A DNA stretch of 64,000 bases. It comes from Protea cynaroides. Its lineage: Eukaryota > Streptophyta > Magnoliopsida > Proteales > Proteaceae. The notes beneath the pieces were generated by a model, which was not told the origin of the DNA, searched no databases, and worked only from the letters and a program-made list of their open reading frames with translations. The position numbers and the translations under genes are program-made. Shown here piece after piece: positions 21,301 through 34,292 of the stretch (position 1 is the first letter of the stretch; every line of letters starts with the position of its first letter). Where the stretch lies: contig CM053276.1 in the NCBI GenBank assembly GCA_028583415.1, forward strand, positions 55,822,814-55,886,813. Direction: 5' to 3'.

Positions 21301-21949
21301 TTACAAGCAACTTCAGTAAGTCCGTCCCCACCCCCTTTTTGTTTTGTTTTTCTGTTATTTTGTGACCTCTACCCAGAATAGCCACCATGTAACCACCATA
21401 TCTTACCTGAAACCACAAGCAACCAATCTCTCTCTCACCATCTGTTATCCCTTCTACATAAATCCGACACCTCTCCAATACCCTCATGCCCGATTACTTA
21501 AACCCACCAGAAATTTCTTTCACTGATCTTCAAAACCCATATTCTTCCAGCAGCCATTGAATCAATTACACCTTGCGGCACATGTAACTCCCATATCACC
21601 CCACCTGTCCCGCCATGCAAACCCTCCCACCTGATCAATACACTTCAATCTTCGGAACCTACCGCCATCTCCTATCACTCCACAAAACTCACAACGCTAT
21701 CACCTGCACCATGGATCTATCTCCTAGAGATCCCAATCACAACCAACTACCTACCATTACCACCTGGCCGAAACCCAATGCCACTGAAACCTAGTTTTCC
21801 CTATTGATGTAGCCATTGAATTTAGAATGAATTATGAGTTAATTAATTTTGAGTCATTGGATATTGAATGAATTATGATTTAATGAATTAGAGCCATTGC
21901 TGTCAAATTGTTATGATCATAAATTTACTTTGATTAAAATATGGCATTT

Positions 21950-23110
21950 GATATTGATTGTGGAAATTAAATAAAATTGATCCGATCATACGAATTTTGA
22001 TGTAATTGAAATTGATCCAATTATGGCATTGTGAAAATTGATTGAAATTGATCCGATTATGGCATTATGTTAATATGATGAAATTGATCCCATTGTGTGA
22101 AAATATGATGAAATTGATCTGATTGTGGAATTTTTTATGAATTGATCCCATTTTGTGGAAATTGATTGGAATTGATCCGATTGTGGAATTTTATGAAATT
22201 GATCCCATTGTATGGAAATTGATTGAAATTGATCCAATTGTGTTGAAATTGAATGAATCAAACCGATTATTAAATTTTTGATAAAATTGAAATTGATCCG
22301 ATCATATATGAAATTTTGATTTATCCGATCATATGGGATTTTGATGAAATTGAAATTGATCCGATCACATATGGAATTTGGATGGAATTTGGATGAAATT
22401 AAAATTGATCCAATTATATGGAATTTTGATTGATCCAATCATATGCTTGGAATGATATGATTAAAATTGGACCATTGATCTTTGAATTTGATGAGACTAG
22501 ATTAGGATCATTGATCTTAGAATTCTGATTTGATCCATTGATCATAATTTACCTTGATTTGAGTAATCTGAATGGTTAGATTATTAATTTGATTTAATTT
22601 GAACCGCTAGATTGTCATCAAAAGTGATGTAAATAGATATGAACGGTTATATTATCATGATAAGTGATTTGAACCGTTAGATTATCTTTGGGAGTGATTG
22701 AAATAAATTTTATCATCTGGAATGATTTAAAGAATTAGATTAAGATCATATTATGCTTTAGTAGAATTTGAGACCATTAGATCTTGATCATGAGCATCTC
22801 ATTTGAATCTGAACCATTGGATTAATCATGAGTAATATAAATGAATCTGAACCATTAGATTGTCTTGATGATTGATGTAAGGAATCTGAATGGTTAGATT
22901 ATGATTTTGAGAGAATTTAAATCATTTGATCTTTATTGTCAGTGATCTTGTGTAATCTGAACGATTGGATTACAATATTGAGTGATTTAAATGGATAGAT
23001 TACAATTTTGAGTGATTTAGTTGAATTTGAACGGTTGGATTGTCTTCATGAATATTTAAATTGAATCTGAACCATTGATCAAATTTGATCTGGATCACAT
23101 TGATGATGAT
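21950..23110. repeat. Degenerate AT-rich short repeats in X2
   Basis: Two blocks adjoin. From about 21950 to 22460 the motif GAAATTGATCCGATCATATG recurs with variations. From about 22480 to 23110 GAATCTGAACCATTAGATTA-like units recur. X3 has a quite different 20-bp array at the corresponding place. Confidence 0.7.
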
Positions 23111-23714
23111 CGATTACATCAAATCTAAGTACTCGATCAAATATGATCTTGGTCACATTGTTGATGATCAATGCTTGATCAATGCTTTCACATGCTTGTT
23201 GATATATTGATTCACATTCTTTATTGCTATTTTGAGATGATATATGTAGTTATTTGTTGCCATATTTGAATGATATTTATTATTGGTAATAATTTAATTT
23301 CTACAACATCCTAGTCAAACTTCCATATCTGCACACAGAAGACATATTAGATGTGGGGACGTGCATGTAGGCACCCACACTCACAGAAAGGATAAGAATG
23401 AAAATGATAAATTTTAATCAAGAATCAGAAAGCCTGCCCAACAAATTCCAAATTAGGGTTTTAGGTCAAGGGTAGCTTAGGACGATCCCAACCCCTTAGC
23501 TCATTTTCCCCTAGGATACAGAAAACTAGATTGGTGTGATGTGAATCGAACCATAGAGCATTTAGGTTCCACACCCTAATATTGAAAGAAGAACATGAAT
23601 GATTGAATCCGCTTTCTGAACTACGCGGATAAAGATTCTTAGGGTAGAACCCTAAGATACGTAGGTAGTTTGGTGAGATACCCAAACATGGTTCCACATT
23701 TCAATTTGTGTAGA

Positions 23715-24265
23715 ATAATAAATACTAGCCTTCCTTAGACCAAGATATAATACACCTAAGCAGTATTAGGTTAGCAAATTCTAGTCTTCCTTAGTCCAAG
23801 GTAGAGTATACTTGAGTGGTTTTAGGATAATGAATTCTAGTCTTCCTTAGACCAAGGTAGAGTACACCTGAGTGGTTTAAGGTTAGCAAATCTTAGTCTT
23901 CCTAAACTGAGGTAGAGTACACCTAAGAAGTTTTAAACTAACCATCTAGGCTTCCTAAACCGAGGTAGAGTACACCTAAGCAGTTTTAGCCATACCTTTT
24001 TTCTTCCTATACTAAGGTAGAGTACACCTGAATCGTCTTAGACATACCCTTTCGTCTTCTTAGATTAAGGTAGAGTACACCTGAGTGATCTTAGAATACT
24101 ATATCCTTTAGTCTTCTTAGATCAAGATAGAGTACACCTGAGTGATCATAAAATACTATCCATTTTAGCATTCTTAGATCAAGGTAGAGTTACCTTAATG
24201 GTCTTAGACTATTATCCATTTTAGCCTTCCTAAACCAAGGTAGAGTACACCTGAGTGGTTCAAGG
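23715..24265. repeat. About 60-bp repeats, TAGAGTACACCTGAGTGG units, in X2
   Basis: The phrase CCAAGGTAGAGTACACCTGA recurs about nine times at roughly 60-bp spacing, separated by TTAGTCTTCCTTAGA-like text. No coding sense was found. Confidence 0.75.
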
Positions 24266-24960
24266 AAATCCATATCCACAACTCATTAACAACGAACTAC
24301 GTTGTACCTGATTTTCTGGATTTCTAAAATACGTATGCAACTTAGAGGGCCTCTCTAAGTATGGTACCACATCTTAGTATCCTTTGGTCCTCCATATCTA
24401 TATCCATATTCATATTCACTTCAATCCACATAGGCTATCTCTAGATTCATTCTCAATCATCATCAGCCATAAATCTCAACCTGAACAATTAAATCTAAGA
24501 AAGCTTAAGCATAAATCACATCCATAAACCTTAATCACATTCCATTTGAACTACATTATGAACTTGATTTCCAGGATTGGGATGTTGGCAATTTGAGATG
24601 TCTAGGACGTCTCAGATTCAGTCCATCACCAAACCATCTTCGGTTCGGTTCACTGTACATTATTTGTTTGTTTATTTATTTTTAGAACATGTTTGGCTGA
24701 ACCTAGGTTAGAAGAATTTAGTAACTTGGTATAAGATCCCCCATGAGCCCTAGTCATCATCCATTGACCATGAATAGTTAGAACAATAGAGTCTAAGGAA
24801 AATAGAATCACATAGGAAGTCGATTTTCTGATCGGACAGCTTTGGGTGCCTAACACCTTCCCAAACTGTACCTTGAACACTTACCCATTCTCTGATAGAC
24901 CAAAGCCAATATATTGGGTCAAATGAGTCAATATAAGTCTTTTCTTATGATGCGACTACA

Positions 24961-25104
24961 TTTTTATTGGTCCTAGACCTTAATCTAAGTGGGGACTCCA
25001 AATCATTTTTTTTCGTACATCAGAGATGGGTGGATGTACCCCTTTATCCTCACATATTAATGGGTGGATTAGTCTGTAATTTGGAAGAGCAATAGAAGAC
25101 TACA
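24961..25104. other. Junction between X2 and element D
   Basis: AGTGGGGACTCCAAATCA at about 24988-25005 resembles the primer-site region that follows Tat-type LTRs. It is followed by unassigned text up to the D gag ATG. The D gag is chromovirus-like, so a breakpoint between two element types should lie here, but I cannot place it. Confidence 0.4.
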
Positions 25105-25924
25105 ATGGCTATTTATGCTGAGTTATTGGCCACTTTATGTGGAGCACCACTAGCTCCATAAGCCCAAGGCCAAGCACAAGGTAGAGGCATACCATCCTGC
25201 CAGCCCCACATGTAAATGAGCATATGCCTCCAGTTCCACCTGCTCCTCATGTTCATGTACCAGTACCTGTAGCACAGGCACACCCAGCCATGGCGGGCAT
25301 ACACTTGCAGCCTCAAATAGATGGGGCAAAGGTTATGAGCAACTTGCAGCATATGCAACTGGCCGAGTGGATCCAAGCCATGGAAAAGACCCTGGAAACC
25401 TTGATGTGCACTGAGGCATAGAAGTTATTATGTGTAACCTTTCTATTGGTAGGGGTGCCTTTTGATTGGTGGAAAGGCATCCAATCCACTCTGATTAGGT
25501 GCCATGGGGAGATAACATGGCAAATCTTCAAGGGAGCATTCTACAAGAACTTCTTACCCTAGAATTTCAGAGACAGAAAGGAGGTAGAGTACCATAATCT
25601 ATGTTAGAGAAGCACTACTATTGAGGCTTATCAATAGATGTTTAAAGAGCTGCTCTACTTCACACAGGCTTCCATGAGGGAGGAAAAGCCTAAATTGAGG
25701 CGGTTTGTTCAAGGCTTGAGGGGAGACCTCAAGGTGATTTTTGAGTCTATGAGGTTGACGGAATATAGTAATGCTATGCAAGCGGCAAAAAGTATTAATG
25801 ATGGGTATCACCAAAATTACCAAGTTCAGAAGAGACCTGTGAGTTTCATGGATAATCACCTGGCTAATAAGCCATTCTATGTACAGTACCCGAGTTCTTC
25901 AGTGATGGCTTCATCTGCTCTATT
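25105..25924 (+). pseudogene. D gag, N-terminal and core part
   Basis: ATG at 25105 starts MAIYAELLATLCGAPLAP, then a TAA and a frame change. The frame from 25224 carries a Pro-rich segment and LAEWIQAMEKTLETL. After a TAG it continues in the same sense with the gag core: VPFDWWKGIQ, ITWQIFKGAFYKNFLP, FRDRKEVEYHNL, ELLYFTQASMREEKPKLRRF and VQGLRGDLKVIFESMRL. Several stops lie within it. The text stops at the C insertion and would continue at 48106. It is non-functional. Confidence 0.8.
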
Positions 25925-26192
25925 TGTCACACCCCAATTCTGGACTAACTAAAATGGTGTGATGAACCGTCAATAAACCAACGGTTCAACCAGGATCTCG
26001 TATAGGCTATGCCAACCATGTTAAACCAAAATACATTCCACATTAATCAGAGATAATAAAGTAAATAGCAGAAGTCTTATTAATAATGAACTGAGGTCTA
26101 ATCATGATAAATAATTAATATTCCAGTTATCTTCAAGTAACCAAAACATAATTTAATACATATTACAATTATCCAAATACGAAAGTTAACCA

Positions 26193-26329
26193 CTAAGTGT
26201 AGACATAGTTAAAACATTCGTTTGACGAGTCTTGCTCGTCCTCCATAGCTTACACATCCATAGCCTCCATACTTCTATACGTTGGCGCACTAATAATCTC
26301 TTCAATGGTAGCACCTGCAACATCAGAAA
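26193..26329 (-). pseudogene. LTR gene exon 3 relative, C 3' LTR
   Basis: After a CTTTTAG acceptor the minus strand reads SDVAGATIEEIISAPTYRSM, then MDV, a TAA, AMEDEQDSSNEC. It aligns along its length with exon 3 of A (SDVDAGYTVDDYVNAPAYGG). The TAA replaces CAA (Gln) of A and G; H has the same stop. The matching exon 2 (60 nt) also has a stop early in frame. The coding sense is lost. Confidence 0.6.
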
Positions 26330-28078
26330 CTAAAAGAATTACGCACGCAAGGGTCAGCTCTCCAACTTGAGCTCAGTGAGAAAATAAAACAATGCAACGA
26401 ACATATGCATGCATTCAATTCATATCTTTGGTCTGGTTTTTAAGTTTGCATGTGCTATAGAAAGGATTGGAGGCCCCCCACCTCTATAAACGAGTGTGTG
26501 AATCCACCCAATGGATCAAACATCATTGTCGTCCAACATGCATCTACCATGGAATAGAGATAGAGCTAAAGTGTTCAGATCAAATACCGCATATCACTTC
26601 CCCTGATGCCCTACCCATACCAACACTTTAGCCCCTGTTGGCTAGGGCTTGCCAACTGGGTTTGCAACTAACCAATCCTAAATTTCATTTAGTGTATCTA
26701 AGGCCTCACCCTAGCTTCCCTTAATACATCCATAGAGATAGAGCTAAGGCCCCCCGACAGAGTCAGAGACTACACGGTCCGAAACCACCTCCCCTGATGC
26801 CCTATGACATAATAGTTCTGCTAAGATAATGGCGGTATGACGATGTCAGTGAACAGGACTTAAGTAGAGATAGAGCTAGAGTTTGGTGACCAAGATGAAC
26901 CACAATGTTACGTCCTCCCCATGATGCTCCACTCGCATCAAGCACATTAACCACACACATACAATCACATTTCTATTCCTAGCATCATCATCATCATATT
27001 GTAAATAGACAGAAATAAATATGCATGAGAAAAATATAACAATAATATTCGATGACATGTGAGATGCACATTACAAGCAAGAAATCATAGAATCATTCAT
27101 GGTATTGGACACAATGAAATAAAATAGCTTGCTAATATCCAATTAGTTTAGGTCTTGTTCCCTCACCTTTGATTGATATTTGTTCTTCTTCTGAGCTTTG
27201 GAAGTCACTTTGAATTTATTGGAAACCTAAAAAATCAATATATTTAAGTTAGGATTCAAGTTTAACAAATTACAGTAGTCAAAACCTTGTTTAGTCTCAA
27301 AATATGCTTGCTGTCATCGTGTGGTTGGATGTGCGGTCAAACCTGTGGTCTCAATATATGAGACCACACATTGTGTAGTCAGACCCTGTGGTCGCATTTT
27401 GTGTGACCACACCATGTGTGCACCTTTCCTGGAAACTTCCCGAATAGCTGTGGTCGACCCTCTGGTCACCCTAGGGTCGACCATAGGCTGCAACCACATG
27501 ATCTTTGGTCAGTTTTCATCTTTAATCCTAATTCTTCTTGAGTCGATTCTTGGCTCATCACTGGGATCATCCTATGGTTATCATATGACCATTATTTACA
27601 GTTTTTCATTAACCATTATCCTTAATTCATCCCTCATGGTTATCCTTGAGATTTACTCAAAGGATCATATTGATCATATTGGTTTGACATCCCCAACCCA
27701 TAATAGAAACCTTATTCAATAGAATCTACATCTACAGAGATAAGTTCCATACATCACTTGTTGTAGGGAGCTAGAACCTTCTCTTGTAAAACCATTCTCT
27801 CAGCCTTCTTCTCCAAATCTCATTCTTGTCCTTCTCTTCCTCTCTCTCTTTTCCTCTTAGGTTTAGAGTTTCAATTTGGGTTCTAAAAGAGTAAGAGAGA
27901 CTAAGGAACGTCCCTTATATAGAGGGAAACCTCTATATAGAGTCCCACTTTAATTAGGAAGGAGCCCCCCTGAAATTAGAAAATTTTCTTAAACACAGAG
28001 TCAGTTTAGCATCGTGTGGTCGCACGTGGGGTCACAGAATTCGTCGACCACACGTCAAAAATATGCGACCACACGTTG

Positions 28079-28166
28079 TGTGGTCTCATGTGTGGTTTCA
28101 TGTGTGTGGTCTCATGTGTGGTCTCATGTGTGTGGTCTCATGTGTGGTCTCATCTGTGGTCGACCA
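28079..28166. repeat. GTGTGGTCTCAT tandem array
   Basis: A 12-14-bp unit (TGTGGTCTCATG) is repeated about seven times in the C 3' LTR. The other C LTR (47836-47875) has only one to two units, so the array expanded after the two LTRs separated. Confidence 0.85.
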
Positions 28167-28410
28167 CATATATCAACCACACCCCTCAGAACTGCTACCA
28201 CACTACCAAAATTTTTTGGTTCTAAGTTTTTGACTGGTTGCTTTCATACGATCTTAAACAGTTAACCACACCAACTAAATTTGACTTGTTGCTTACCTTA
28301 TCTTTTGATTTCTTCATAGAATTGGTTCACTTGAGCCGATTATGATGGGAAGACCGGTCACGACATGAGAATGTAAGGTTAGACAGGGTTCGTGGCGTGT
28401 GGGTCTTACA

Positions 28411-31400
28411 ACTCCACCACCCTTAAAAGAAATTTCATCCTCGAAATTTAAATTTACTTCGGAGTCAATAGGTGGGTATATTGTTTCCGCATTGCATCTT
28501 CTTCTTCCCATGTAATCTTCTTCCCATCTTGGCTTCGCCAAGTTACCTTCATATAATAATTATCCTAGTTTTGGAGATGTTGTACCTTTCAACCAGTGAA
28601 CTAGGCTGGTACCACTTCAATATTTAAATCTTTTATCTAATCCAGTGGGTCAGTGGTCAATACCTTTGATATGGATCTCCAAAGTAATTCTTCAATAGAG
28701 ATACACAAAATACGTCATGCACACTAGACATGGACAGTGGTAACGTTAGTTGATATGCAACTTTTCTACGTCTTTTCAAAATTTGTGTAAAGTCCAAAAC
28801 ATATATAGGATACAACTTTCTCTTCTTGTTGAATCGTTTTAAACCATGCATAAGTGATATCTCCAAAAATACTTTGTCACCTATGGCGAACTCAAGGTCT
28901 TAACATCCCATCTGCCACTCGATAGGTTTCTTCAATAAACTCAGGTCTTATAATTCCTTATTCTCCGACTTCATTCCAAAACAAAAGAATTTGACATTTT
29001 TACTGTACTATGCTTCATAGGTGACATCTACATAGTAGCTTGGTAGCAAATTTAATCCACATATAGCTTAGTTAGCCGCTCCAAAGCATGCCGAGGTCGT
29101 ATAGCAATGGAATGAGCTACCTTCATAAGGCGATCAATAATCACCCAAACTGCATCAACCGATCTAGGAGTCAGTGGCAAATCGGTTACGTAGTTCATTG
29201 TAATGCAGTTTCACTTCTAGACTGGCTCCGATAGTTGTTGTAGTAAGTCATGTTGGTCTTTGTCTTTCAGCCTTTACTTGCTGATAATTCAGTTACTAAA
29301 ACATAAATCTAACCACAACTACATCCATTCCCTTCCACCAAAATAATCTCTTCATGTTTTGGTATATTTTGTACTTCTAGGATGTACCCAATACGGAATA
29401 GAATGGGCTTTTAGCATTATCTTGTATCTATGATCAGCGCTTTTCACATCAGGTATACATAATCATCCTCTATATCTTAGGACCTTTTTTGCATCCGAAA
29501 GTAACTCAGGGTTAGGTTTTTTTTATTTTTTTATTTTTAAATCTTCTTACATCACTCTTAGATATAGATCTAACAAAATTACTACATTTACTTCGTCTAT
29601 CAAATCAAAGACGATCTTTAACGCTACAAACGTAAGCGAGGAACTATTGCTCCACAAGTTTATCCATAAGTTCTCGCTCAATTAGATCATCACGAGTTTC
29701 TATTATATGTTACTCTTCTTCCAATCTAAATTTATTGTTATGAAACATAAGGCAACATTTATACTGGGTCCTTCCTCGGACTTTATAATTTCCTTTTTGC
29801 TTAAGGCCTCAGCTACTACATTAGCCTTGCTCGAGTGACACTGAATATCGCAGTCTTAATCCTTCAAGTGTTCTAACCATCTTCTCTGTCTCATGTTCAA
29901 CTCTTTCTGGTCAAGAGATAAATAAAACTCTTGTGTTCCCATTTAATCTAAAATTCTTCTCCGTATAGATAATGTCTCCAAGTCTTGATTGCATAATTCA
30001 TCACCGATAATTCTAAGTCATGAGTAGGGTAACTCTTCTCATGCTCCTTCAGTTTTCTTGAAGCATATGCAATCGCTTATTTACCTTGCATTAATCCGCA
30101 TCCTAAATCCAATCCAAAAGCTTCGATGTATAGGGTAAAAGGTTCCCTTGGTATCGAAACGATCAAGATGGGAGCTGATATCAACCTTATTTTTTTAGAG
30201 TTTGGAAACATTCTTCACAATTGTCAATCCAAATAAACTCCTCTGCCTTCCTGGTTAGCTTGGTAAGATGTATTGCGATCCTAGAGTAGTCCTTTATGAA
30301 TCGTCTATAATAACTAGTTGAACCCAAGAACTTCTGATCTCTACAATGTTCTTAGGTGCTTTTCACCTTACGATTGCTTCTATCTTAGTGGGTCCACTTT
30401 AATTCCTTCTGATGTTACTACGTGACCCAAGAAAATCACCTTGTTTAACCAAAACTCACACTTCTTGAATAAAGCTTCTCTCTTTTCAGCAGTTGTAAGG
30501 CTGCTCCAAGATCCATTGTATGAGTTGCTACATTCTTGAAATTATCATCTATAAAAATTATGACCGACGAATCCAACATGTCATGAAACACCCAGTTCTT
30601 CAACTCCATAAAATATGTAAGGGCATTGGTTGATCCAAAAAACATAATTGAGAACTCATAATGCCCAATCCCGGTTCTAAAAGCTGTCTTCAAGATATCT
30701 CTATCTAAATTCTTCATTTGATGATACTCCATCCAAGGTCAATCTTAGGGAATACCTTTGCTCCTTGTAGCTGATTAACAAGTCATGTATCTGAGGTAGT
30801 AGATATCGATTCTTGATTGTGAGCTTGTTTAGATCTCGATAGTCTATACATGATCTGACACTACCATCATTCTTCTTCATGAATTGCATTGGCACTCCTC
30901 GTGATGCAATACTTAGCCTATTAAGACCTTATTCTAATAACTCTTGTAGTTGAGTCTTCAGTTCCTTCAATTCTATAAGAGCTATTCTATAGGGTGCCTT
31001 TGATACATATGCCATCCCTGGTAACAAGTCGATAATGAACTCGGTTGCACAATCAGATAACAACACAAGTAAGTCTCCTGGAAACACATCAGGGAATTTA
31101 TGCATCACATCAATATCTTTCTTCTGTGGTGTTTCTTTAGTAACGTCCAATACAAATACCATATATCCAACTGTTTTCTCTTCAAAGCATCTCTTCACCT
31201 TTAACATAGAGAGGATCAGCTTTCACTTCTTAGGCAACATGTTTCCAATAAAACTAAATTATATGCCGTCTTTATTCTTGAATGATAACCTCTTCTATGG
31301 ACATAACAACTTTGTAGAGTGTTGAGATAACCAATCTATCCCCAAGATGATGTCAAAGTCTATCATCTCAAGTTGAATTAGGTTACATCCAATTTTTGTC

Positions 31401-31560
31401 CATCTATACAATTTGAACATTGCTCATAACACTCATCTAATGCAACATTTAGTCCAAAAGGGCTTGAACTAGCAAAATCTGGTTTAAAGGTCTTAAGAGC
31501 TTGTCTAGTTCATTCTTCTCTTAGTTTTTCAAAGATTATCGTTAATAATCTCATATATTG
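28411..31560 (-). pseudogene. C pol remnant (protease to integrase)
   Basis: On the minus strand the order is protease end (DFDIILG.DWL near 31340), reverse transcriptase ([36 protein letters not shown], between 30930 and 30445), RNase H traces around 30140-29850, and integrase with the tail SMSSVHDVFCVSLLKNY (28866-28657). Many stops and shifts. In the integrase the text jumps from KLYVD to YQATM near 29055, so about 265 bp of the catalytic core, including the second catalytic Asp and the Glu, is deleted compared with A. Confidence 0.8.
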
Positions 31561-33870
31561 AAAAACTCATTAGCTTATATGCTGTTCTACCCTGATCTCT
31601 CTTTCACATACCTCGAAAATATCTTGTGATTGTTATTTCATATCCTAAGTCTACCTATAAGCATTAGGATATATGCTTATAAATTCATTAATTCAGCCAA
31701 ACTCTTTTGGCCTTTTCTTTATCATCTCACTCGACATTGGGCATAACTCAGTTTTACTTGTACTATTCCAAATATTATCAATGCCATGATTTTTGACTTT
31801 ATCCTTGTATCCACTCTTAGATTTGCCTTTAGAAATCTTCTGCTTTGTCAAAATTCATACTGATATAGTCATCTTTAACTTGACTTGAGTGTTATCTATT
31901 TCTCTACTGGCTACTCTTGATAGTTCCCATTTTTTGCTCATACACTCTTTTATAGACATGACTCATATCCATCCATCCAGCAATCTCGAAACAGATCCTC
32001 CATTACTTCATCTGAGGTTCCTTGGCTATAGAATCTAATCAGAATTTAATCATTTTCCTTCCCATAATTCCTTATTAACTAAACATCTTATCAATGGATG
32101 TCGAGAAATGTAAGAATCAGAATGTTTATCCAAAAGCAATTCATTTCCTTCTTTCAATTTAGTATAATGACGAACAATTGCTTTATCTAGTGAACTTAGG
32201 TTTAAAGGATCAGGAGTAAATCTATGGTGATCCAACTGACATCAAAAGGTCGTTAAGTTGCACAGTGGTCCAAATATATGGAAATAAAGGTTTTACAGTT
32301 CTTAACCTTATGGTTACAGGTTCTATGGAGTATATAATGCCAATTGATCAAGGCACTATAGGAATAAATCTGGAGAAGTTTGGTACATCAATAAATTAGG
32401 TATAAATCTAAAAGATGTACGCTCAACATGATTAAACGATTAACTATTCATTTAGTTTATATCTCTATTCATGTTATTGACTATAAGAGTAGCTTAGGTT
32501 GGTATAATCAGGACTAATTCTAAGGAAACAATATCTATAACTCCAATTGACAGGTTGAATTGAGAAGGTATCCTGTCAAGAAACGAGAATTTAAAATCAG
32601 GTATGTGCATCCTCTATATTCATAAGAGTAAGTCAATGATGCACCGCATCCTATATAAACATATCTAGTTATATGGCCACAATAGATTTGATCCCTTGCC
32701 AAAAATGTTAGAGGCTTTATTTTTAGAAAATATTCTTCAATCCATGTCGGATCATTTTGTCATGGGGCAGCTATCCCATACATCGAGTTCATTTAGGAAA
32801 GCCTTCTTTTCTCTTTGTCGAGGGGACAAAAACCCACTATTTGAGAGAATAGCCTATCAGAACTTAAAGACGGTGATGGCTGTTAAGGGTAACCACCTTG
32901 ATATACTGCTTGTTGTGCACCAAGCTTCTGCACTAAGGGGTGTGTCACTAGGACCTTCTATACAATAGGCACTGTGTTATGGGTAACATGTGCTGGAGGT
33001 ACAGTGTTGATACCAATTGGTACTGTACATGGTCTGACCTGGAGGTATTGGTGTAGCATTGACAACTTGGGTAGTGATTAACATAGCAAGTTGCATAGTC
33101 GGTCTCATCTGTTGTTGCTCTTGCATTTTATCGAGGCATGTTTATTACAACCATGCCCAAGGCACTTGGTAGTCCAGGTAGATTGGCTGGAGTGGCCTAG
33201 TTGTTCACTTTTTTCATTTGTTACAGTCAGATTATCATTATTTGGTATCTACTCAGATGAGTTCTCATTACTTGTTATCGGCCCAGATAGTGGTGGGGTT
33301 GGCTTACAACCACTTCTTAATGCTCAGCAGGTGATGGATCAGTGTGTGGCAGATCTCACTTGAAGTTTCCACGCCACCTAGGAGTATAGCTTCATCTTCA
33401 TGTAGTTAATCTTATTCTTAGTGTATGGCCATTGTTCTCCTATCTCTGTTGGATTTAGCCCGAGATCTTTCCCTTTACCTCTACAGGGATTTAGGCGTTA
33501 CTAGCTATTTTTCTTCTTCCTCTATCATATATCGAGTTTCACATGTGAGTACCAACTCGGTATTCTAATTTTCTACTTTATAGATGCTCCATTCTTGCTA
33601 CTGTATTATATCCTTTGTATACTTAGACAACTGCCCGACTTATAGATCGTACTCTATATTATTTGTTTATCAAGATACATTTAGATTTTCTTTTTCTGTC
33701 TGTGTATACATATGGTTCCACCATTTATATGTACATTATTGTCTTGTTTAAGTTCTGTCTCAACCAACACAGGTGCATATGGTGTATTTGTTTTAAATCT
33801 TTTAAATTTATCCTAACTCAGTTCATAGACACAATCATGAATGTATTCAGGTTTGATGGGCAAGGCCTAA
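31561..33870 (-). pseudogene. C gag and leader, very degraded
   Basis: Only scattered gag text can be read on the minus strand, for example LKIKPLTF near 32725-32700, matching LKLKPSSF of A. No continuous frame or intact zinc knuckle was found, and no antisense gene could be recognised. Short plus-strand frames at 32696-32968 and 33091-33363 are unsupported. Confidence 0.5.
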
Positions 33871-33872
33871 GA

Positions 33873-33884
33873 GCTCTGATACCA
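33873..33884 (-). other. Primer-binding site, tRNA-Met (element C)
   Basis: The plus strand GCTCTGATACCA is the complement of TGGTATCAGAGC. It lies three bases from the LTR edge at 33888 and fixes the orientation of C as minus. Confidence 0.95.
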
Positions 33885-34155
33885 AGTTGTCATATCACAA
33901 TTTTGGACTAACTAGAATGGTATGATGAACCGTTAATAAACCAATGGTTTAACCAGGATCTCGTATAGGCTATGCCAACCATGTTAAACCAAAATACATT
34001 CGACATTAATCAGAGATAATAAAATAAATAATGGAAGTCTTATTAATAATGAACTGAGGTCTAATCATGATAAATAATTAATATTCCAGTTATCTTCAAG
34101 TAACCAAAACATAATTTAATACATATTACAAATAATCAAATATGAAAGTTAACCA

Positions 34156-34292
34156 CTAAGCGTAGACATAATTGAAACATTCACTTGACGAGTCTTTCTC
34201 ATCCTCCATAGCTTATACATCCATAGCCTCCATACTTCCATACATTGGCACACTAATAAACTCTTCAATGGTAGCACCTGCAACATCAGAAA
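34156..34292 (-). pseudogene. LTR gene exon 3 relative, C 5' LTR
   Basis: Same arrangement as 26193-26329: CTTTTAG acceptor, then SDVAGATIEE. Bases differ at several sites from the other C LTR, and the MDV-stop is present. Non-coding now. Confidence 0.55.

Larger units (their letters stand above)
19569..24960 (+). mobile_element. X2: Tat/Ogre-like long LTR (about 5.4 kb)
   Basis: Its start (GTAAGCACCTCACTTTTGCC) matches X3 at 59063 and the complement of X1 at 2557. The 3' region has the phrase GGGTGCCTAACACCTTCCC (around 24845-24863), typical of Tat/Ogre LTR ends, then GACTACA, giving TGTA/TACA termini, with the likely primer region after it. The left edge touches the LTR of E with no gap. 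No protein-coding stretch was found. It may be a solo LTR or the 5' LTR of a lost element; no matching target duplication is visible. Confidence 0.65.
25925..28410 (-). repeat. C 3' LTR (2486 bp)
   Basis: On the plus strand it runs from TGTCACACCCC to GGGTCTTACA, the reverse of the A-type termini. It has GTGGTCG/CGACCAC clusters at 27310-27500 and 28010-28165 in place of the ACCGGT clusters of A. Equivalents of exon 2 (60 nt, about 27168-27227) and exon 3 (26193-26329) of the LTR gene are recognisable on the minus strand. Confidence 0.9.

Noticed and set aside
22070..22438. 122-codon minus-strand frame rich in Asp, Gln, Phe and Ser (DQFQSIS)
   Set aside because: Translation of GATCCGATT-type repeats within X2, not conserved in X1 or X3.
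19569..25924. X2 as the 5' LTR of element D
   Set aside because: X2 has Tat/Ogre-like ends, while D gag, protease and reverse transcriptase are chromovirus-like, so they probably belong to different elements; not fully excluded.
33663..33911. 82-codon plus-strand frame near the C primer site
   Set aside because: It lies opposite the C leader, crosses the LTR edge and has a random composition.
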